From: Acetatifactor sp. | GTDB lineage: Bacteria > Bacillota > Clostridia > Lachnospirales > Lachnospiraceae | DNA length: 64,000 nucleotides | Reading direction: 5' to 3' | Assembly: GCA_024693365.1 (NCBI GenBank) | Contig: JAILLF010000037.1 | Coordinates: forward strand, 178,210 to 242,209 | Program-made: the position numbers and the translations under genes | The notes under the pieces: generated by a model | The model's database searches: none | Told to the model about the DNA's origin: nothing | The model's input: only the letters and a program-made list of their open reading frames with translations | Part shown: positions 26,661-36,100 of the stretch, one piece after another | Layout of the letters: each line of letters opens with the position of its first letter | Position numbering within the stretch: the stretch's first letter is position 1

Positions 26661-27872
26661 ATGGTTAAGGTTGCAGTGTTTGGGTATGGCACCGTGGGTA
26701 GCGGCGTCGTGGAAGTGATCGAAAAGAATAAGGAGCAAGTGAGCAAGAAGGCCGGCGAGGAGATCGAGGTTGCATATATCCTGGATCTTAGAGAGTTTCC
26801 CGGGGATCCTTATGAGGCGAAGGTTGTGCACGACGTGAACGTGATTCTGGAAGATCCTGAGGTCAAGATCGTCTGCGAGACCATGGGAGGCACGACGTTT
26901 GCATATAATTACACAAAGGCTGCGTTGGAGAAGGGCAAGAGCGTTTGTACCTCCAATAAGGAGATGGTGGCTAAGTTTGGCCCCGAGATGCTGAAATTGG
27001 CGAGAGAGCATGGTTGCAATTATCTTTTTGAGGCGAGCGTAGGCGGCGGCATTCCCATTATCCGTCCTCTGAATGATTGTCTGACGGCTGAGAAGGTGGA
27101 GGCCATCACGGGCATTCTGAACGGCACGACGAACTACATCCTGACGAAGATGGAGCGCGAGGGCGCTGACTTTGACAAGGTGCTTGCAAGAGCGCAGGAG
27201 AAAGGTTACGCAGAGCGCAATCCCGAGGCGGACGTGGAAGGCTACGATGCCTGCAGAAAGATCGCGATTCTGTCCTCCCTCATGATGGGCAAGAACGTGG
27301 ATTTCGAGAAGATCCCCACCGAAGGCATCACCAAGATCGTTCCCGAAGACTTTGATTACGCAAAGGCAGCAGGCAGGACCATCAAGCTTCTTGCCCGCGC
27401 AAAGGTGATCGACGACAATACGCTCGAGGCAATGGTAAGCCCCGTGATGCTGGATAAAGAGAATCCCCTGGCAATGGTTAGCATGGTGTTCAATGCCATT
27501 TTGGTCAAGGGCAACATGCTTGGCGAGGCCATGTTCTACGGGAAAGGCGCCGGAAAGCTTGCAACCGCAAGTGCCGTTGTCGGAGACGTGATCGACTGCG
27601 TGCGTCACCTCGGCAAGGAGATCCCTTGTTTCTGGGATGCTGAGGAAGCAACGATCCTGGATGCGGGAAAGCATTCTTATGCATATTATATCCGTGCTAA
27701 GAAGAGCGCAAAGGAAGTTCTCGGCGAAGTTCTTCCCGGCGGAGAGGTCCTCGAGCTTCCCGGTCACGATGAAGATCTGGCATATTTTACGCAACCCATG
27801 AAGCAGGATGCGTTTGAAAAGGTACTTGAGGGCCTTGGAGATCTGGTGCTCGGCACCATCCGCCTGGGTTAA
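26661..27872 (+). CDS. hom: Homoserine dehydrogenase
   Basis: 403 residues. It reduces aspartate-4-semialdehyde to homoserine, the branch point to threonine and methionine. The nucleotide-binding Rossmann motif is GYGTVGSGV at the N-terminus. The catalytic domain has the family signature GILNGTTNYILT and ANPEADVEG-like RNPEADVEGYDA. A C-terminal ACT-like domain (about 330-403) suggests threonine feedback control. The genes order pheB-hom-aspartokinase, on one strand, places two steps of the same pathway together. Confidence 0.97.
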   Translation: MVKVAVFGYGTVGSGVVEVIEKNKEQVSKKAGEEIEVAYILDLREFPGDPYEAKVVHDVNVILEDPEVKIVCETMGGTTFAYNYTKAALEKGKSVCTSNKEMVAKFGPEMLKLAREHGCNYLFEASVGGGIPIIRPLNDCLTAEKVEAITGILNGTTNYILTKMEREGADFDKVLARAQEKGYAERNPEADVEGYDACRKIAILSSLMMGKNVDFEKIPTEGITKIVPEDFDYAKAAGRTIKLLARAKVIDDNTLEAMVSPVMLDKENPLAMVSMVFNAILVKGNMLGEAMFYGKGAGKLATASAVVGDVIDCVRHLGKEIPCFWDAEEATILDAGKHSYAYYIRAKKSAKEVLGEVLPGGEVLELPGHDEDLAYFTQPMKQDAFEKVLEGLGDLVLGTIRLG

Positions 27873-27959
27873 GCTGATAAAACCGCGGCAGTATCCGTGT
27901 ATTGCAACGGTGATGCTGCGTGAATTATAGAAAAGTGATTTTAAGGAGAAGAGGAAGAG

Positions 27960-29279
27960 ATGTCTAAGGTAGTGAAGTTTGGCGGGAGTTCTCTTGCCAG
28001 CGCAGAGCAGTTCAAGAAGGTAGGTAAGATCATTCGGGCAGATAAGGACCGCAGATTTGTGGTTCCCTCCGCACCCGGAAAGAGAGATAAAAAGGATACC
28101 AAGGTGACCGACATGCTTTACGCATGTTATGATCTTGCGGAGAATGGCAAGAGCTTTTCCAAGGAGCTCGCGGCGATCAAGGCAAGATATCAGGAGATTA
28201 TTGACGGATTAGAGCTTACGCTTTCCCTGGACGCGGAGTTCAAGGAGATCGAAAAGCAGTTTAAGACAAAAGCCGGCAGGGACTACGCGGCATCCCGCGG
28301 CGAGTACTTGAACGGCATTGTGATGGCAAATTATCTTGGTTATGAGTTTATTGACGCGGCGACGGTGATCTTCTTTGACGAGGAGGGCAATTTTGACGCA
28401 GAGAAGACCAATGAGGTTCTTTCCAAGAGACTTACGGGTCTTAAGAATGCAGTTGTTCCCGGATTCTACGGCGCAATGCCTGACGGTAAGGTAAAGACTT
28501 TTTCCCGCGGCGGCTCCGACGTGACGGGTTCCATTGTTGCAAAGGCAGCAAAGGTTGACGTCTATGAGAACTGGACTGACGTATCGGGCTTCCTCATCGC
28601 GGATCCCCGCATTATTGATAAGCCGGTTGGCATTGACACCATCACGTACCGTGAACTTCGGGAGCTTTCGTACATGGGCGCCGGCGTTCTTCATGAGGAT
28701 GCGATTTTCCCGGTTCGTCAGCAGGGCATTCCCATCAATATCAGAAATACCAATTCTCCTGACGACAATGGCACTTGGATCGTTGGCAGTACCTGTCAGA
28801 AGTCCAAGTACGTGATCACGGGAATTGCGGGTAAGAAGGGCTTTTGTGCAATCAACATTGAGAAGGATATGATGAATTCCGAGATCGGATTTGGCAGGAA
28901 GGTTTTGCAGGCATTTGAGGAGAACGGCATTTCTTTTGAGCACGTGCCTTCCGGTATCGATACGTTGACCGTGTTTGTGCATCAGGATGAGTTTATGCAT
29001 AAGGAGCAGAAGGTGGTCGCAGGCATCAATCGTCTGGCTAAGCCTGACATGATCGACATTGAGGCGGACTTGGCGCTGATCGCCGTCGTTGGACGTGGCA
29101 TGAAGTCTACGAGAGGTACTGCGGGCAGGATCTTTTCCGCGCTGGCACACGCGAACGTCAACGTGCGTATGATCGATCAGGGATCTTCTGAGCTCAACAT
29201 TATCATCGGCGTTGCCAATGAGGACTTTGAGACTGCCATCAAGGCAATCTACGACATCTTCGTACTTACCAAACTATAA
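27960..29279 (+). CDS. lysC: Aspartate kinase
   Basis: 439 residues. It phosphorylates aspartate, the first step to lysine, threonine and methionine. Motifs are VVKFGGSSLAS at the N-terminus (nucleotide binding), TFSRGGSDVTGSI and YMGAGVLHEDAIFP. The C-terminal third holds two ACT domains (LIAVVGRGMKSTRGTAGRIF belongs to the second), the usual lysine or threonine feedback site. The ribosome site AAGGAGAAGAGG is strong. A potential stem-loop around CGGCAGTATCCGT lies in the 87-base gap after hom but lacks a T-run. A terminator follows the gene. Confidence 0.96.
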   Translation: MSKVVKFGGSSLASAEQFKKVGKIIRADKDRRFVVPSAPGKRDKKDTKVTDMLYACYDLAENGKSFSKELAAIKARYQEIIDGLELTLSLDAEFKEIEKQFKTKAGRDYAASRGEYLNGIVMANYLGYEFIDAATVIFFDEEGNFDAEKTNEVLSKRLTGLKNAVVPGFYGAMPDGKVKTFSRGGSDVTGSIVAKAAKVDVYENWTDVSGFLIADPRIIDKPVGIDTITYRELRELSYMGAGVLHEDAIFPVRQQGIPINIRNTNSPDDNGTWIVGSTCQKSKYVITGIAGKKGFCAINIEKDMMNSEIGFGRKVLQAFEENGISFEHVPSGIDTLTVFVHQDEFMHKEQKVVAGINRLAKPDMIDIEADLALIAVVGRGMKSTRGTAGRIFSALAHANVNVRMIDQGSSELNIIIGVANEDFETAIKAIYDIFVLTKL

Positions 29280-29283
29280 GACC

Positions 29284-29313
29284 AAAAAAGCGCGGCATTG
29301 GCCGCGCTTTTTT
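29284..29313 (+). terminator. Aspartokinase terminator
   Basis: Stem GCGCGGC / GCCGCGC with loop ATTG and TTTTTT. A-rich sequence on the other side makes it bidirectional in principle. Confidence 0.93.
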
Positions 29314-29329
29314 ACGTTATGGCAGATTT

Positions 29330-29540
29330 GGGCCGCGAAGCAGACAGCTCCCGGCCTTTGCGGAACGGCACGGACTGCACTAAGCGCATCGATCATCCTC
29401 ATGGCGTGGCAGAATTATCGACAAACTCGGAGCTAAAGCTCCTCAGACATGTCGATAATTCTGCCATGAGTCTAATCGATTTGCTAAGTGCAGCCGGCTA
29501 ATTGTTCCGCAAAGGTCGGGAGCTGTCTGCTCCGCGGCCC
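29330..29540. repeat. 211-bp imperfect palindrome (MITE-like or structured element)
   Basis: The outer arms 29330-29366 and 29504-29540 match at 35 of 37 positions. Inside, CTGCACTAAGC pairs with GCTAAGTGCAG (one mismatch), GGCAGAATTATCGACA pairs perfectly with 29450-29465, and the apex is GGAGC-TAAA-GCTCC. No open reading frame of note lies within. The shape fits a miniature inverted-repeat element or a long RNA hairpin. No target-site duplication is obvious. Confidence 0.85.
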
Positions 29541-29575
29541 AGAGTCACACCCATCGTAGGTCACAGGTGTGGCAT

Positions 29576-29719
29576 GGGGACGTGTCTACTGACGCATTTT
29601 TAATAAACTACACTACTAATTTTCTCGAGGGGATGGCTTGGATAGTGTCCCTCAGGCATGTGTGCCAAGCCTCGGCCCCGAGTTTTGCGGGAATCCTATG
29701 TGTCAGTAGACACGTCCCC
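29576..29719. repeat. REP-like inverted element with GGGGACGTGTC arms
   Basis: Arms GGGGACGTGTCTACTGACGC.. (29576-29597) and its complement (29698-29719) match at 21 of 22 bases. They enclose about 100 bases that contain a second weaker palindrome around CTCGAGGGGATGGCTTGG (29625-29683). The arm core is shared with 16844-16914, 59477-59503 and 59905-60026. Confidence 0.85.
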
Positions 29720-29827
29720 GGGACTCTACCGTGACACAAACCGTGACTCTAAAAGGACCGAAATGTGTGATAATTTGTCGAAAAATGGAAAAGTAATAGA
29801 AAATGATAAAAAATATTGAAAAATGTG

Positions 29828-29856
29828 TTGACAAATGTTGTAGAATGGTGTAACAT
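29828..29856 (+). promoter_or_regulatory. Promoter driving a gene-free transcript
   Basis: -35 TTGACA (perfect), 17-bp spacer, -10 TAACAT. No coding gene of credible quality starts until 30384. Confidence 0.6.
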
Positions 29857-29859
29857 AAA

Positions 29860-30215
29860 ATCATCAAAAGAGAAAAAAATAGGAGATACCAAAGATAAGG
29901 TATTTAGGAGAAACAAAAAGGGGATTCCAGTCCAAGAAAATTTAACCTTTAATCAGATGGAAAAGGAAGGAATTTGAGGTACAAAGGAACCAAAGGTACA
30001 CGAGTCTAAGTGTACGTGAATGGAAAGTAGAAAGAGTGTTTCGGAGGTATCGAGGATTCCGGATGTTAAGGAAAGGTGGATAGAGGAGAAAACATTCCAT
30101 CGTAGAAAACTGAATATCGAAAAACAGACTGAAGCAAAGGAGGAACGGACCATTGGATAGCATAGTCTAAAAGGGCGTGTCGACGGAAATCTCGTTGATG
30201 CGCTCTTTTCTATTG
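29860..30215 (+). ncRNA. Candidate non-coding RNA of about 350 nt
   Basis: The stretch begins just after a TTGACA-17-TAACAT promoter and ends in a hairpin around AGGGCGTGTCGACG / CGTTGATGCGCTCT with TTTTC. No convincing coding frame exists on either strand. Several local stems are visible: ATACC/GGTAT (near 29886), GTACAC/GTGTAC (near 29995-30015) and GGATGTT/AACATTCC. AGACT/AGTCT encloses a perfect AAAGGAGG Shine-Dalgarno site followed by a five-codon TTG reading frame (30153-30170). The plus strand is purine-rich. It does not match RNase P, tmRNA, SRP or 6S RNA as I know them. It could instead be the long 5' leader of the GH3 gene if the hairpin is read through. Confidence 0.5.
30170..30212 (+). 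terminator. Terminator-like hairpin ending the candidate RNA
   Basis: A 14-bp stem with several G-U pairs (AGGGCGTGTCGACG against CGTTGATGCGCTCT), followed by TTTTC. Confidence 0.6.
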
Positions 30216-30383
30216 CTCAATTCTAAATTTTTTTTGAAAATTTGCACTTTTCTATGGCATCTGAAAGGTTTTTCATGTATGATAAGAGATGGCAGAGAAT
30301 GCGGTTTTAAGAGAAACTGCGGCAGGCCGGCCGATTAAATGGGAGTGATAGGGCAACGGCACTATTTGTTGCGTGAGGGATAC

Positions 30384-31751
30384 ATGAGCGAAGATAATAA
30401 GAAACTGGAAGAATTACAACAAAAGCGAGAGGCCAGAAGAAAACGGCGTCAAAGAAATCAAATCCTGGCATATTCCGCGGTGATTGCAGTGATCGTCGCT
30501 TTTGCGCTGGGGGTTTTGGGAATCATTCACTTTATTTCCAACCCGAAGGAGCCGGAAGGTGAAGTGAAGCTTCCCGGATTGCCTTCGGAGTTTAGTGAGG
30601 CACCCGTGACGGAACCGGAGGAAACGGAGCCTCCCATTGAGACGGTGGAGGTTACCCCGGAACCGGAGGAGACGGAGCCTCCCGTCGTTGAACTGACGAG
30701 GGAGCAAAAACTGGATGAGATCGTAAATGCGGCCATTGAAGTGATGCCGTTGGAAGATAAGGTGGCAGGTCTTTTCATGTTGACGCCCGAGCTTCTGACC
30801 GGCGTGAAGCCCGTTACCAAGGCTGGAGACAGCACCAAGACGGCACTTGGGAAATATGCCATTGGCGGAGTGCTGTATCGCAGTCAGAATATCAAGAATA
30901 AAGATTCTTTTAAGACGATGATCGACAATACAATACAATACAGCAGATATCCCGTGTTCCTTGCAGTGGAGGAGGAAGGCGGCAACGCAACGCAGATCGT
31001 GAAGGCAAATCTTGGAGCAAAGACGGACAGTGCGAAGGCCATAGCCGCAACGGGTGATCCCCAGAATGCTTATCAGGCAGGCGTGACCATCGGCTCCTAC
31101 TTAAAGGAACTTGGAATCACGATGGATCTGGCCCCCGTGGCGGATCTTGCGAACGTAGAGAAGAGCCTGATGGAAGACAGGAGTTTTGGTGACGATCCAC
31201 AGCAGGTCATTCATTACGTAAAGAATGCAATGAAGGGTCTTCAGGAGCAGGGCATTACGCCTTGCGTAAAGCACTTCCCCGGCATGGGAAGCGTTACGAC
31301 TGATACGGAAAAAGGCGTTGCCGTTTCCGAACGGGCGGAAGCGGATTTCTGGGCTGGCGAGATGGATCTGTTCCACAAGCTCGTAGAGGACGGCGTTCCC
31401 GTGATTATGGTGAGCAATATGGCAGCGCCTTCCCTTACGGGTGACAATACGCCCTGTTCTTTGTCAGACAAGGTTGTGACGGAGATTTTGAGAAAGCAGC
31501 TTAGCTATGACGGCCTGATCATTACGGATGCGTTGAACGAAAAGGCCGTGGCGGATTATCATTCGTCGGAGGAGGCTGCAATTTTGGCGCTGAAGGCGGG
31601 CTGTGACATGATTCTTTGTCCTGAGAATTTCGAGGAGGCTTATAATGGCGTGCTGAAGGCCGTGCAGGACGGAACGATCTCCCAGCAGCGCGTGGATGAC
31701 GCCCTGCGCCGTATTTACCGGATCAAATTTGCAGACCGGGTGACGGAATAA
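30384..31751 (+). CDS. Membrane-anchored glycoside hydrolase family 3 protein (NagZ-like)
   Basis: 455 residues: a charged cytoplasmic N-terminus, one membrane helix (about 30-50), a Pro/Glu/Thr-rich spacer with repeated ETEPP, then a GH3 domain (about 120-450) outside the cell. Family motifs include CVKHFPGMG (about 290-300) and the nucleophile region LIITDALNEKAV. In NagZ-type N-acetylglucosaminidases the loop after KHFPGHG reads D-S-H, providing the catalytic Asp-His dyad. Here it reads D-T-E, so the His is replaced. Activity may be altered or use another residue. ATG 30384 was chosen over upstream in-frame starts because the membrane anchor then begins after a normal basic tail. It likely acts on peptidoglycan or surface glycans. 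Confidence 0.87.
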   Translation: MSEDNKKLEELQQKREARRKRRQRNQILAYSAVIAVIVAFALGVLGIIHFISNPKEPEGEVKLPGLPSEFSEAPVTEPEETEPPIETVEVTPEPEETEPPVVELTREQKLDEIVNAAIEVMPLEDKVAGLFMLTPELLTGVKPVTKAGDSTKTALGKYAIGGVLYRSQNIKNKDSFKTMIDNTIQYSRYPVFLAVEEEGGNATQIVKANLGAKTDSAKAIAATGDPQNAYQAGVTIGSYLKELGITMDLAPVADLANVEKSLMEDRSFGDDPQQVIHYVKNAMKGLQEQGITPCVKHFPGMGSVTTDTEKGVAVSERAEADFWAGEMDLFHKLVEDGVPVIMVSNMAAPSLTGDNTPCSLSDKVVTEILRKQLSYDGLIITDALNEKAVADYHSSEEAAILALKAGCDMILCPENFEEAYNGVLKAVQDGTISQQRVDDALRRIYRIKFADRVTE

Positions 31752-31769
31752 ATAAAAAATTCTTCGAAC

Positions 31770-31787
31770 CTATACTTTTGGGTATAG
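31770..31787 (+). other. Small stem-loop after the GH3 gene
   Basis: CTATAC / GTATAG with a 6-base loop, directly upstream of the larger terminator hairpin. Confidence 0.4.
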
Positions 31788-31800
31788 TGCAAATTAAATT

Positions 31801-31857
31801 AATCAGTATAATGGAACATATATTGCTTTTTTGGCAATCCATTATACTGATTTTTTT
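31801..31857 (+). terminator. Terminator after the GH3 gene
   Basis: A perfect 15-bp inverted repeat AATCAGTATAATGGA / TCCATTATACTGATT with a 22-base loop, followed by seven T. The arms contain TATAAT, so promoter activity for the next gene may overlap it. Confidence 0.85.
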
Positions 31858-31875
31858 ATCCAAGGAGGCTGGTTC

Positions 31876-32829
31876 ATGAAAAAGAGATTGCTCGTGGGAT
31901 TGTTCGCAATGCTGATGCTCTTTGCCGTCGTGTTTTTCAATAGTGTTGAGAGCTTTGCCGGCGGATGGGTCGAAGAAGAATGGAACGAAGAAGATTCAAA
32001 GGGAATCGAGTGTGAGCAATGCGGTAACGCATTGGAGGATCCTACCGAAGATTGCTGTGATTGTGACTTGGGATCTCCCCACTGTAGTCAGAGTAGAGAT
32101 TATACTTGTTGGAACACGCTTCACTGTGAGAATTTCGACTCCTGCGGAAACACCATAGAAGATAGCTGGATGTGCGATGATTGTGGTTTATGCGAAGATT
32201 GCAGGGTAACAGAACACTGCAGAGAGTGTGGAAATTGCGGTATAGGCGTTTGCGATGATTGTGGCGACGATGAAGATGGCAAGTTCTGTAGAGAATGCGC
32301 AATGAGAAAGGGCTATCACTGCACAAGCTGTGGTGAATGTTTGCAGAATTGTGAGGTATGTGATAAGTCTGCAACAGAGGGTTCGGATGAGGTTCTGTGT
32401 ATGTCTTGCTGTGAAGATCAGGGCATGCACTGCACTATATGCCACGATCACATTGACGATGATGATCTCTGGTGCAGATGTGATAGCGGTCCTTATGATC
32501 ACTGTATCCATTGTACTGAGGATTACGGTTTTAGAAATTGCGAGGAATGTGACAGGTTTTTCTGTGCACTCAACGGAGATAATATTGAGAATGAATTCTG
32601 TGATAACTGTGAACTTTGCATAGAGTGTTGTTTTGAACAGGTAAAGCATTGCCCTATTTGTAAGGAGGAAATTTCTGATCGATGTGAGTCTGACGGCGAA
32701 CACTGCAAGGATTGCTGCGATCTTTGTGAACAATGTGAAAGTTGCCTTATCGTAGAAGAAATCGAGCGTTGCGAGTATTGTGAGATCTGTCTCGAATGCT
32801 GCCGCGAAAATGCGGAGGAAGCAGGCTGA
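31876..32829 (+). CDS. Extremely cysteine-rich secreted protein, N-terminal part (ends at in-frame TGA)
   Basis: 317 residues up to a TGA at 32827. A signal peptide (about 1-28) is followed by a chain of short Cys modules, many as C-x2-C-x2-C-x2-CC (for example LCIECC and ICLECC), resembling tandem zinc-binding or disulfide knuckles. Roughly one residue in five is Cys and the rest is acidic. ATG 31876 follows AAGGAGG. The same frame stays open after the TGA and continues the same Cys modules for 100 residues. The TGA aligns with a TGC Cys codon in the next module. The gene therefore probably once extended through 36805. Present status is either interrupted (pseudogene), recoded, or a sequencing artefact. 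Metal binding is a family-level guess; extracellular Cys could also be disulfide-bonded. Confidence 0.8.
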   Translation: MKKRLLVGLFAMLMLFAVVFFNSVESFAGGWVEEEWNEEDSKGIECEQCGNALEDPTEDCCDCDLGSPHCSQSRDYTCWNTLHCENFDSCGNTIEDSWMCDDCGLCEDCRVTEHCRECGNCGIGVCDDCGDDEDGKFCRECAMRKGYHCTSCGECLQNCEVCDKSATEGSDEVLCMSCCEDQGMHCTICHDHIDDDDLWCRCDSGPYDHCIHCTEDYGFRNCEECDRFFCALNGDNIENEFCDNCELCIECCFEQVKHCPICKEEISDRCESDGEHCKDCCDLCEQCESCLIVEEIERCEYCEICLECCRENAEEAG

Positions 32830-33114
32830 GGCTGTGGAGAATACTGTGTTGCACAGACGGGTTTTGAAGACCATATTTGTGAGGAATGTGGCAGATGTTT
32901 TGGCGAAAGCCCCAAGTGTGATTATTGCGGCCTTTGTATGGAGTGCTGCCTGGTGAAATCTGAAGAGGAAGGCTGCTCCGACGGAATGTGCGTGGAAGAT
33001 CCGGAATTCGATGAGCATTTTTGTGAGGAATGTGGCGCATGCTTTCATTCCGTCGAAGCATGTGAAACCTGCAGGGAAGCGAACGTAAACGTTTGTGAGA
33101 GCTGCTGTGAAAAA
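32830..33114 (+). pseudogene. Middle segment of the Cys-rich gene between TGA and frameshift
   Basis: In the same frame as the N-terminal part, with more CEEC and CDYC modules (CEECGRCF, LCMECC, CEECGACF). There is no start codon with a ribosome site. At the five-A run 33110-33114 the frame must shift to join the downstream reading frame. Removing one A restores a continuous protein across the join: a CESCCE module continuing into SANLGCDHG. Without recoding this segment is not translated. Confidence 0.75.
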
Positions 33115-36100
33115 CATCAGCGCCAATCTCGGTTGTGATCATGGAATCTGTTCAAACGTGGATTACTGGCAGTGCCATTTTGACTCTGCAAACGGCGTAT
33201 GTTATTGCGATGAAGATGGTGAAGACAGGCATGATTTTAGGGATTCCGTGACCTGCTACGTCTGTGGTGCGCAAAGGGATGGCACGCCTCTGATTCTTGT
33301 TCAGCCTAAGGATAGGATAGCCAAGGCCAATCATGACGTTGCCGCCGCTGAGAAGGTGACTTTCTCCGTTGTTGCCATGGGCACAAAGCTGACTTATCAG
33401 TGGTACAGCGGTCTTGGTACGAAATTGACGGAAGGTGATTTGTGTTACGGCACCAAGTCGGACACGCTGACGGTAGGCTCATCCATATGTAACGCCGACA
33501 TTGACGAGGCAATCGCAAAGGCAGAGGCGGCCGGAGACGGAAGACTGGTAAACACGCTCGTGATGTTAAAAAAATATAACAGTTTCTATTGTGTTGTCAC
33601 TAATGCCGAAACCGGCAAGAGCGTTACGTCGACTACGGCGAGACTAAGTTTCAGACATAACGTGATTGAATTCCGGCCTGATAACGGAAATAGTCACTCT
33701 GCAAACTACAAGGTTCAGGGGGGAGATGCGGTAACCATCAAGTGGATCTCCTCTGATACCCATTGCAAGGTATGCGCAGGCGGTTATTACAACGCACCGG
33801 CTGAGGAGGCGTTCGTTATGCAGGCGGCTTCCACGTGCGGCGTACATGAGGCATCTGAGCCGCATGTCTGGTCAAGATGGGATTACAATACGGAGTATCC
33901 CGCTTATGAGGGCCAGAACGGTTATGCACGCAGAACCTGTTTGCTCTGTAAGACTGAAGAATACAAGGCCTATGAGTATGTTAACCCGCATGAACACGTA
34001 TGGTCAAACGATGCGGAACCGATTACCACTATCGTAAAAAAGACGGATAACCAGGGAAACGTCACTGAGGTTGCATATGAGGGTTATCACGCAAGAAGAT
34101 GCACCGTGGAAGGGTGCCAGGAGTATACACCCAAGGAGGAGCATCTTTGGAGCGCATATGAAATCACTACGGGAGCTACGGATCATTCTGCGGGCGAGAG
34201 GGAGCGTCACTGCCTGGTATGCGGCTACGTGCAGAAGGAAACCATTGCGCCGCTGTACCATAAACATGATTTCCCCGTAAAGAATCCGATCACGGGATGG
34301 TACGATTTGGAGGACATGCAGTATGTGCATTTCTCGAACCGGATGCATAACGTTACCTGCAGAGGCGTTGTTTACAATGAAAAGACAGGCGAGTACGAAC
34401 CTTGCGGGGAAAAAGCAAACTTTGAGCAACATGTTTTGACAATGGATTATCTGGACGGAGAAAATGACGTGACCTGCTGGGCTGAATTCAAGTTCAGCTG
34501 CCCTTGTGGTTTCTGCAAAAAGTATAAGTCTCAGGATTACGTCAATTATGATTATGACAGCGACAGGAGAATAGGTGAGTACAGGTTGTTCTCGACCTTC
34601 CCGGAATTCCAGTGGATGTTTGACGGAATGATTTTCTACTCCTCCGGGCAGGGTAACCCATCCAAAATACCCAACGGAGCGGTTGTAACCATCTATAATG
34701 AAACCGGTTATCGTTTTTCTGAGTACTGGTGGAATAATTGCATTTATACCATAGACGATTCCTATATTCAGTTCATCGACTATGACGACTATCACGTTTC
34801 CTTTAGGATGCCAACGCGTGACGTCTTTGCAGACATTGAGACTCTTGACGTTTCCCAAATTCCGGAGTGCCCGCACGAAGAGACCTACTATGACCTGAGT
34901 ACGGCGATGGAAACGACTTGTACGGAATCCGGCAAGGATCCGGACCTGAAATGCAGACAATGCCACGTTACGTTGGAAGTGGGAGAAACGCATGCAGCGT
35001 TGGGACATAACTTTATCCTTGATGAAAACACTGTAAAATGGCCGACTTGCACCACGCGGGGATATACCGGTAATAGCATCTGCGCCAATTGCGGCAAGCT
35101 GCAAAAGGGCGTGGCTTTGCCCGCTGACGGCCATGAAACGGAGGATCATTATTCCTGGGATGAAAATAAGCATTGGCCGCACTGTGTGGCGTGTGACAAG
35201 GAATTCTTGGCGAAGGCGCAGAAACACGTGTTTGACGTGAACACGGTTTCCGATGGCGTGACCTACGAAATGTGCTCGATCTGTAAATATTTCAGAATCA
35301 AGAAAGGCGAGTCAACGGGGGCGGATTATGAGCAACAGGTGTTTGTGAATGATGATTCGGAAGACACAAATCTGAGAATCCGGTTCTATCCCGTCACCGT
35401 ATCTGATGAGGACATTGTCAGAGACATGGAAAAGGAAACGTCCGAGATCGGTACGGAGTACGGATATCTTTTGAGCGACCAATATAATCCGCACGATGGC
35501 CGGTATAACAGAGTTATCGAATATCACGTACTGGGTGCGCCAAAGGAGAGTATTCCCCGCAAAATTGCGATAACCTTGGGCAAGGAGTACGTACCGTATA
35601 TCGAGGAACGAACGAACTACAATATGGTTGGGTACGTTCGGCTGAAAGAATATACCGTCAGCTTCCAGGCAAACGGCGGCAGCGGCAGTATGGACGGCGC
35701 AACCGTAAAGAGTGGAGAGCAGTATACTCTTCCGGCATGTAAGTTTACGGCGCCCTCCGGCTTTGCGTTTGACTGCTGGAAAATTGACGGCGTGAATTAT
35801 CAGGTTGGCGCCAAGGTCACGGTTTTAAAAACGACGAACGTGACGGCAGTCTGGAAAGCAGTACATGATGAAACAGACGAGAACCTTAAGATCATAAAGA
35901 AATCCTTAACGCTTTATGACACCATTGCCATTGAATATAAGATACCTGAGGCAGCATTGGCGAATTATCACGGGTTCTACCTTATGGTGACCCAAAACGG
36001 CGTGACGGAGAAGCTAAATGACTATCGGACGGAAGGCGGGTTGCTGATCTTTACTTACCGCGTGGCGCCTCACATGATGGGTGAAGAGGTGACGGCAGTG

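Noticed and set aside
26349..27794. 481-residue minus-strand frame
   Set aside because: Mirror of pheB and hom; no independent support.
29860..30215. tmRNA, RNase P RNA or 6S RNA
   Set aside because: None of the hallmark sequences (tmRNA tag frame and ends, RNase P core motifs) is present.
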